Origin: Erwinia pyrifoliae DSM 12163
Lineage (GTDB): Bacteria > Pseudomonadota > Gammaproteobacteria > Enterobacterales > Enterobacteriaceae
Length of the DNA stretch: 64,000 bases
Direction of reading: 5' to 3'
NCBI RefSeq assembly: GCF_000026985.1
Contig: NC_017390.1
Span: 476,172 to 540,171, forward strand
The notes under the pieces are model-generated. The model searched no databases. It was not told where the DNA came from and saw nothing but the letters and a program-made list of their open reading frames with translations. Below, one piece after another: positions 58,837 through 64,000 of this stretch. The position numbers were made by a program, and so were the translations under genes. Numbering within the stretch: the stretch's first letter is position 1; each line of letters opens with the position of its first letter.

Positions 58837-59661
58837 TTAATTCAATTCGTCCGGGTCAGGACCGAGGCGTTTGCCCTGGTCCAATGCGGCAATGTCGCTG
58901 ATTTCCGCTTTTTCAAGGCGGAAATCGAACACCCTGAAGTTCTCTTCAATACGCGCCGGCGTGATCGATTTGGGGATAACCACCAGGCCACTGTCCAGAT
59001 GCCAGCGGATAACAATCTGTGCCGGGGATTTGCCGTATTTCTTCGCCAGCTTCTTGATCGCTTGCTGGTCGAATACGCCTTCCCCGCCTTGTGCCAGCGG
59101 GCTCCATGACTCCGTCTGGATCTGGTGCATGGCGTTCCAGGCATGCAGGGTGCGCTGTTGCAGCAGCGGATGCAGTTCCACCTGGTTTATCACCGGACTG
59201 ACGCCGGTGTCGTCCATCAGGCGTTTCAAATGGGCTTCACTGAAATTGCAGACGCCAATGCTTTTGGTCAGCCCCTGCTGTTGCAGTTCAATCATCTGCT
59301 GCCAGGCGGCCACGTAATTGTTTTTCCCCGGACACGGCCAGTGCATCAGATACAGGTCGACGCTCTCCAGCTGCAGCTTTTGCAGACTGGTTTCCAGCGC
59401 CTGCTGCGCGTTGAGCTGGTCGTCATTCCATAATTTGGTGGTGATAAAGATCTCGTCGCGAGCGATATCGGTTTCCTGCAGCGCCTGGCCAATACCTTCC
59501 TCATTTTTATAGATGGCGGCAGTGTCAATGGAGCGATAACCCACGGAGAGTGCTTTAACTGCTGCGCTGCGCGCTTCATCAATACTGGCCTGCCAGACGC
59601 CCAGCCCAAGCTGCGGCATCATATTACCGTCGTGTAGTTTGATGATCGGTTGATTTGCCAT
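58837..59661 (-). CDS. dkgA: 2,5-diketo-D-gluconate reductase A / methylglyoxal reductase (aldo-keto reductase)
   Basis: 274 residues, AKR family. GYRSIDTAAIYKNEEGIGQAL (Asp/Tyr of the catalytic tetrad, about 38-58), LMHWPCPG with the catalytic His (about 108-115), and the C-terminal VVIPKSITPARIEENFRVFDF that binds NADPH phosphate. E. coli DkgA (YqhE) reduces 2,5-diketogluconate and aldehydes such as methylglyoxal. In Erwinia such activity is linked to ketogluconate use. Divergent from the AraC regulator; yqhD is not present beside it. Confidence 0.94.
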   Translation of the reverse strand: MANQPIIKLHDGNMMPQLGLGVWQASIDEARSAAVKALSVGYRSIDTAAIYKNEEGIGQALQETDIARDEIFITTKLWNDDQLNAQQALETSLQKLQLESVDLYLMHWPCPGKNNYVAAWQQMIELQQQGLTKSIGVCNFSEAHLKRLMDDTGVSPVINQVELHPLLQQRTLHAWNAMHQIQTESWSPLAQGGEGVFDQQAIKKLAKKYGKSPAQIVIRWHLDSGLVVIPKSITPARIEENFRVFDFRLEKAEISDIAALDQGKRLGPDPDELN

Positions 59662-59877
59662 GATATCTCCTGTTCAGCGGATTAACCGGTGCGCTGGCAC
59701 CGATTGATAACGCTAAGCTTAGTAGACAGGTGAGCAAGCCGTAAGTTAAACGATTTTCCGCTAAGGCTGGCACAGGCGCGACAGTACCTGCTGCATGGTG
59801 ATGAGTGCACATTTCTCTCTGAGTCTTGCCCGATCCTCCAAAGGGCTGGAGAAAAAGAGAGCAGCAGGGGATGATAT
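59662..59877. promoter_or_regulatory. Divergent promoter region dkgA / AraC regulator
   Basis: 216 bp between divergent genes; in E. coli the AraC regulator YqhC activates yqhD-dkgA from a similar gap. The shared region likely contains its binding site; I could not define a repeat pair by eye. Confidence 0.4.
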
Positions 59878-60798
59878 ATGCGGTATTCATTCAGCGAGCG
59901 GCAAACCATCATGGATCGAAAAATCGTCTGCGCCCGGCTGGCGCAACAGGTCTCCGGCCTGGTTAAGCAGGATAAAATGACCCCGGTGCCGGGTATCACC
60001 CTGTTTTATTCCGAAAGCGGCACGGTACGTCAGCCGGTCATGTATAAGCCGGCGATTGTGATTGTGCTCCAGGGCAAGAAAACCGGTTACCTCGGCAAAA
60101 GCGTATTCCATTATGATGCCAGCAAATATCTGATGCTGACGGTACCTCTGCCGTTTGAATGTGAAACCTTTGCCACGCCTGAACTGCCGCTGACCGGGCT
60201 GTCGCTGCGGGTGGATGCGCTTCAGTTGCAGGATCTGCTGATCGATATCGGCGAAGATGACGGCTTCTACCCGCAGCCACTCACTCACGGCATACACTCC
60301 GCGCTGCTGACGGAGAAGATGCTGTGTGCCACCGGACGATTGCTGGATGCGATGGCGCATCCGCGCGATGCGCGCGTGCTCGGGCCGCATATCGTGCGAG
60401 AAATTCTCTACCATGCGCTGCAAGGCCCCTGTGGTGGAGCGCTGCTGGCTTTGGTAAGCCGTCAGACGCAGTTCAGCCAGATTGCCCGCGCATTGCGGCG
60501 CATTGAGCACCATTTCACCGATAGCCTGAGCGTCGAACAGCTGGCAGCAGAAGCCAATATGAGCGTCTCGGCCTTTCATCATAACTTTAAGGCCGTCACC
60601 AGCACTTCCCCTTTGCAGTACATCAAAAGCTACCGCCTGCATCAGGCGCGGATGATGATGATGCAGGAAGGGATGAAAGCCAGCGTGGCGGCGCTGAAGG
60701 TGGGCTATGAAAGCCCGTCGCAGTTTTCACGGGAATTCAAACGTTATTTTGGTGTTACGCCGGGGGAAGAAATGACGCGTTTGCGCCATGCAGGATAA
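59878..60798 (+). CDS. AraC-family regulator (YqhC-like)
   Basis: 306 residues. N-terminal AraC_N/cupin-like sensor ([35 protein letters not shown]) and a C-terminal two-HTH domain: [22 protein letters not shown] then [36 protein letters not shown] 59878 has AGGGG about 8 nt upstream; ATG 59911 is an alternative. Position beside dkgA suggests YqhC, the aldehyde-responsive activator, although the sequence also resembles other AraC_N regulators. Confidence 0.82.
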   Translation: MRYSFSERQTIMDRKIVCARLAQQVSGLVKQDKMTPVPGITLFYSESGTVRQPVMYKPAIVIVLQGKKTGYLGKSVFHYDASKYLMLTVPLPFECETFATPELPLTGLSLRVDALQLQDLLIDIGEDDGFYPQPLTHGIHSALLTEKMLCATGRLLDAMAHPRDARVLGPHIVREILYHALQGPCGGALLALVSRQTQFSQIARALRRIEHHFTDSLSVEQLAAEANMSVSAFHHNFKAVTSTSPLQYIKSYRLHQARMMMMQEGMKASVAALKVGYESPSQFSREFKRYFGVTPGEEMTRLRHAG

Positions 60799-60859
60799 TG
60801 CTTGTGGCGAAATATAGCAGAGGCTATTGAAATAAATTACACGCAATGTGTTGATAAAT

Positions 60860-60876
60860 ATTAAGAAAATCTTAAT
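60860..60876. promoter_or_regulatory. Palindrome in the dat-ddc leader
   Basis: Perfect ATTAAGA-AAA-TCTTAAT palindrome about 125 bp upstream of the dat start, in an AT-rich stretch (60830-60910). The size fits a dimeric repressor or activator site. The binding protein is not known. It could instead be a weak terminator of the AraC-regulator gene. Confidence 0.4.
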
Positions 60877-61000
60877 AAAATAAGTGATTGAGAAGATCCT
60901 TAAAAAGCCATATATTGGCCGCGTTTTTTCATAGTAGTAGTTTCCTTTAATTCAATTATTCAACTGTGGCGTGACCGATACCCTCAGTTGTAGGAGTGAT

Positions 61001-62395
61001 ATGATGACGGATAAAGTCCGTATTGATAATTTAGGTGCGACTTCATTTGATGGTAACAATCAAACCTATTTGGCGCGACAAGCTGAATTTGAATCGAATG
61101 TCAGGAGTTATCCGCGCAAACTGCCGTTAGCCATTGCTAAGGCCGAAGGCGTGTGGATTTCCGATGTTGAAAATAATCAATATCTTGACTGTCTGGCCGG
61201 TGCAGGTACGCTGGCGCTTGGGCATAACCATCCTGATATCTTGCAAAGCATCCAAAATGTCATTACCAGCGGCTTGCCGTTACATACACTGGATCTGACC
61301 ACGCCGTTAAAAGACCGCTTCTCAGAATATCTGCTTTCCCTGCTGCCGGGCGAAGGCAAAGAGTACTGCCTGCAGTTTACCGGGCCTTCCGGTGCTGATG
61401 CGGTGGAAGCGGCGCTGAAGCTGGCGAAGAAATATACCGGTCGTACCGGGGTGATCAGCTTCTCCGGCGGCTATCACGGTATGACGCACGGTGCGCTGGC
61501 GGTAACCGGCAACCTGTCGCCGAAAGATGCGGTTAACGGCATGATCCCGGAAGTGCAGTTTATGCCTTATCCGCACCAGTACCGTTGCCCGCTGGGCATC
61601 GGCGGCGAAGCGGGCGTACAGGCATTAACCTACTACTTTGAAAACCTGATCAACGACGTCGAGAGCGGCGTGCGTAAGCCGGCGGCCGTGATTCTGGAAG
61701 CGGTGCAGGGCGAAGGCGGGGTGAATCCGGCACCGGCAGAGTGGCTGCAACGCATTCGTAAAGTGACGCAGGAGCACGGTATTCTGCTGATTATTGACGA
61801 AGTTCAGGCTGGCTTCGCGCGCACCGGTAAACTGTTCGCTTTCGAACATGCCGGCATCGAACCGGACATCATTGTGATGTCGAAAGCGGTCGGTGGGGGT
61901 TTGCCGCTGGCGGTACTGGGCATTAAGAAGCAGTTTGACGCCTGGGAACCGGGCCATCATACCGGGACTTTCCGTGGCAACCAGCTGGCGATGGCCACTG
62001 GCCTGACCACCCTGCAACATCTGAAAGATAATCATGTTGCTGATAAGGTTGCTGCGCAGGGCGAATGGCTGAAAGCGCAGCTGGCTGAGTTGCAAAAACG
62101 CTACCCGGTCATCGGTCATGTGCGTGGTCTTGGCCTGATGCTCGGTATTGAGATCGTTAAACCCAATGAAGCGCAGGATCACATGGGCTGTTATCCGGCT
62201 GATGGCCAGTTATCCGCTCTGCTGCAGAAAAAATGCTTCGAAAACGGACTGATCCTTGAGCGCGGCGGGCGTCATGGTTGCGTGCTGCGTCTGTTGCCTT
62301 CCCTGCTGATCTCCAATGATGAGCTGGGCATATTCCTGGATAAATTTGAACAGGCGCTGTTAGCCGCTGGCGTTAAGCCGGTTTGTGTGGAGTAA
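61001..62395 (+). CDS. dat: Diaminobutyrate--2-oxoglutarate aminotransferase
   Basis: 464 residues, PLP class [23 protein letters not shown] at about 33-52, [20 protein letters not shown] (PLP phosphate binding), [15 protein letters not shown] with the PLP Asp, and the Schiff-base lysine in [14 protein letters not shown]. Matches Acinetobacter Dat. It makes L-2,4-diaminobutyrate from aspartate semialdehyde and glutamate. TAGGAG precedes ATG 61001/61004; an upstream GTG at 60971 is less likely. Four bp before ddc. Confidence 0.94.
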   Translation: MMTDKVRIDNLGATSFDGNNQTYLARQAEFESNVRSYPRKLPLAIAKAEGVWISDVENNQYLDCLAGAGTLALGHNHPDILQSIQNVITSGLPLHTLDLTTPLKDRFSEYLLSLLPGEGKEYCLQFTGPSGADAVEAALKLAKKYTGRTGVISFSGGYHGMTHGALAVTGNLSPKDAVNGMIPEVQFMPYPHQYRCPLGIGGEAGVQALTYYFENLINDVESGVRKPAAVILEAVQGEGGVNPAPAEWLQRIRKVTQEHGILLIIDEVQAGFARTGKLFAFEHAGIEPDIIVMSKAVGGGLPLAVLGIKKQFDAWEPGHHTGTFRGNQLAMATGLTTLQHLKDNHVADKVAAQGEWLKAQLAELQKRYPVIGHVRGLGLMLGIEIVKPNEAQDHMGCYPADGQLSALLQKKCFENGLILERGGRHGCVLRLLPSLLISNDELGIFLDKFEQALLAAGVKPVCVE

Positions 62396-62399
62396 ACAG

Positions 62400-63872
62400 A
62401 TGTCCAGGTTGAATCCTATTCTCGCCGCCAGCGCGCAAAGCAGCGAGGCATACCAGCAGGCCATGGCTCAGAGCAGCGCCGCCGTGGTGCAGTGGCTGCA
62501 ACAGCCCGAGATGTATCAGGGCAAAAGCGTTGCCGAACTGCGGGAACGCATTGCGCTGGATTTTAATCCGCAGGGCCTGGGCAACCAGGCCGCCATTGAG
62601 CGTGCGGTTGAATTTTTCTTAAAAGACAGTCTGTCGGTGCATCATCCGCAGTGCGTGGCGCATCTTCATTGCCCAAGCCTGGTGGTGAGCCAGGCTGCCG
62701 AGGTATTGATCAACGCCACCAATCAGAGCATGGATTCCTGGGATCAAAGCCCGTCAGCCACCATCATTGAGATGAAACTGATCGAATGGCTGCGTACCCG
62801 CGTTGGCTACCAGCCTGGCGATGCCGGGGTATTCACCAGCGGCGGCACCCAGAGTAACCTGATGGGCCTGATGCTGGCGCGTGACGCCTTCTTTGCCCGT
62901 CAGGGGCATTCCATCCAGCAGGATGGGCTGGTGGGCGATCTGCGTAAGATTAAAGTGCTGTGCTCTGAAAACGCGCACTTCTCGGTGCAGAAGAATATGG
63001 CGCTGATGGGGCTTGGCTATCAGTCGGTGACGTTGGTGAAAACCGACCGCTTCGCGCGCATGGACATCAACGATCTGGCAGAAAAAGTGGCGCTGGCTCA
63101 GGCCAACGGCGAGCAGATCCTCGCGATCGTCGCTACTGCCGGCACCACGGATGCCGGGGCTATCGATCCGCTGCCAGCCATTGCACAACTGGCGGCAGAA
63201 CACCAGATTTGGGTGCATGTTGATGCTGCATGGGGCGGTGCGCTGCTGATGTCTGAGCAGTACCGTCACTATCTGGACGGTATTGAACGGGTGGATTCCG
63301 TTACGCTGGACTTCCATAAGCAATTCTTCCAGACCATCAGCTGCGGCGCTTTCCTGTTAAAAGAAGCCCGCCATTATGAACTGATGCGTTATCAGGCCGC
63401 TTATCTGAACTCCGAGTTCGACGAAGCCCAGGGCGTACCGAATCTGGTGTCCAAATCGTTGCAGACCACCCGCCGTTTCGACGCGCTGAAACTGTGGATG
63501 AGCCTGGAAGCGCTGGGCGAGAAACAGTACGCAGAGATCATCGACCACGGTGTGACGCTGGCACAGCAGGTTGCGCAGTATGTTGATGAGCAGGCGTTGC
63601 TGGAGCTGGTGATGCAGCCGCAGCTGGCCAGCGTGCTGTTCCGCTATCGCCCGCAGCAGCTGGCTAATGGCAGTGATGCTGCCGTTGCGCTGCTCAATCA
63701 ACAGATTGGCGATGCGCTGCTGGAGTCCGGGCGTGCCAACGTTGGCGTAACCGAATTCGCCGGCGTTACCTGTCTGAAGATGACGTTGCTGAACCCGACG
63801 GTCAGCCTGCAGGATATTAAACTGCTACTGGCGCTGGTTGAGCGCACGGCACAGCAGTTGCCCACTGCCTGA
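62400..63872 (+). CDS. ddc: L-2,4-diaminobutyrate decarboxylase
   Basis: 490 residues, PLP group II decarboxylase. HHPQCVAHLHCPSLVVSQ near the N-terminal third, GGTQSNLMGLMLARD, HVDAAWGGALLMS, and the Schiff-base lysine in TLDFHKQFFQ (about 305). It produces 1,3-diaminopropane from diaminobutyrate, completing the Dat-Ddc pathway. Starts 4 bp after dat with TGGAG upstream. 1,3-diaminopropane serves as a norspermidine precursor in other bacteria. Confidence 0.94.
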   Translation: MSRLNPILAASAQSSEAYQQAMAQSSAAVVQWLQQPEMYQGKSVAELRERIALDFNPQGLGNQAAIERAVEFFLKDSLSVHHPQCVAHLHCPSLVVSQAAEVLINATNQSMDSWDQSPSATIIEMKLIEWLRTRVGYQPGDAGVFTSGGTQSNLMGLMLARDAFFARQGHSIQQDGLVGDLRKIKVLCSENAHFSVQKNMALMGLGYQSVTLVKTDRFARMDINDLAEKVALAQANGEQILAIVATAGTTDAGAIDPLPAIAQLAAEHQIWVHVDAAWGGALLMSEQYRHYLDGIERVDSVTLDFHKQFFQTISCGAFLLKEARHYELMRYQAAYLNSEFDEAQGVPNLVSKSLQTTRRFDALKLWMSLEALGEKQYAEIIDHGVTLAQQVAQYVDEQALLELVMQPQLASVLFRYRPQQLANGSDAAVALLNQQIGDALLESGRANVGVTEFAGVTCLKMTLLNPTVSLQDIKLLLALVERTAQQLPTA

Positions 63873-64000
63873 CGGCAGGGCGGCCGTGGGATGACCCGGC
63901 CGCTTTTACGTCAAGCCGCAGGAGGTTATACCGCTTTATCGAACGGCGCGGCTGTAACGCACGATTATGGCCGGCAAATCGTCGGCTACCGCCCGAAGGG
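63873..64000. terminator. Hairpin after ddc and window end
   Basis: GCGGCC (about 63880) pairs with GGCCGC (about 63897) and is followed by TTTTACG, a terminator-like structure for dat-ddc. On the minus strand an open frame from the window edge ends at a TAA at 63936-63938 (RYSRAVR at its end) and could be the C-terminus of a convergent gene, but 20 codons are too few to assign. Confidence 0.5.

Noticed and set aside
63936..64000. C-terminus of a minus-strand gene at the right edge
   Set aside because: About 20 codons only; cannot be distinguished from a chance frame.

Overview
The window comes from a gammaproteobacterial chromosome of the Erwinia/Pantoea type (Erwiniaceae; Erwinia is my best guess). 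This rests on E. coli-like gene order and lengths for rpsU-dnaG-rpoD, cca-ygiM-ygiF-glnE-hldE, tolC-nudF-yqiB-cpdA-yqiA-parE and parC-plsC-ftsP. It is supported by pheC, dat-ddc and a candidate HrpL (hrp) box, as found in plant-associated Erwinia. Species cannot be fixed from sequence reading alone. | Layout. 1-8892 (minus strand) is an AT-rich accessory operon of at least nine genes, cut by the left window edge. It encodes a lysine/ornithine-type N-hydroxylase, a DAO-family flavoenzyme, a DapA-like lyase, a RhaM-like protein, an HMGL-like aldolase, a HAD phosphatase, a cupin::methionyl-tRNA-synthetase fusion, an SDR and an asparagine-synthetase-type amidotransferase. N-hydroxylase, cupin-MetRS and DAO together are the signature of the bacterial hydrazine (N-N bond) forming machinery known from actinomycete products such as s56-p1 and triacsin, so this looks like an undescribed N-N natural-product cluster. 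Two small perfect palindromes and a decayed IS3-family element lie upstream (8893-9900). A large Upf1-like SF1 helicase follows (10260-13598). | 14178-22448 is a mixed region: truncated YecA-like protein, NlpA/MetQ-like lipoprotein, two small HTH regulators, AmpH, OpgB, a porin and Mug. 22623-24269 is a chemoreceptor placed between mug and rpoD. | 24427-50922 is conserved core: rpoD, dnaG, rpsU, tsaD, plsY, folB, uppP, cca, ygiM, ygiF, glnE, hldE, ubiK, FMN riboswitch plus ribB, ygiD, ygiC, ygiB, tolC, nudF, yqiB, cpdA, yqiA, parE. | Between parE and parC (50923-54077) is a variable patch with a small ChaN/EreA-like protein behind a candidate hrp box (candidate type III effector, HopBA1-like in fold), ygiN and pheC. 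| 54078-63872 holds parC, plsC, ftsP, dkgA, a divergent AraC regulator, and the dat-ddc pair that makes 1,3-diaminopropane. | The two strongest leads are the candidate hydrazine-forming operon and the hrp-box gene between parE and parC.
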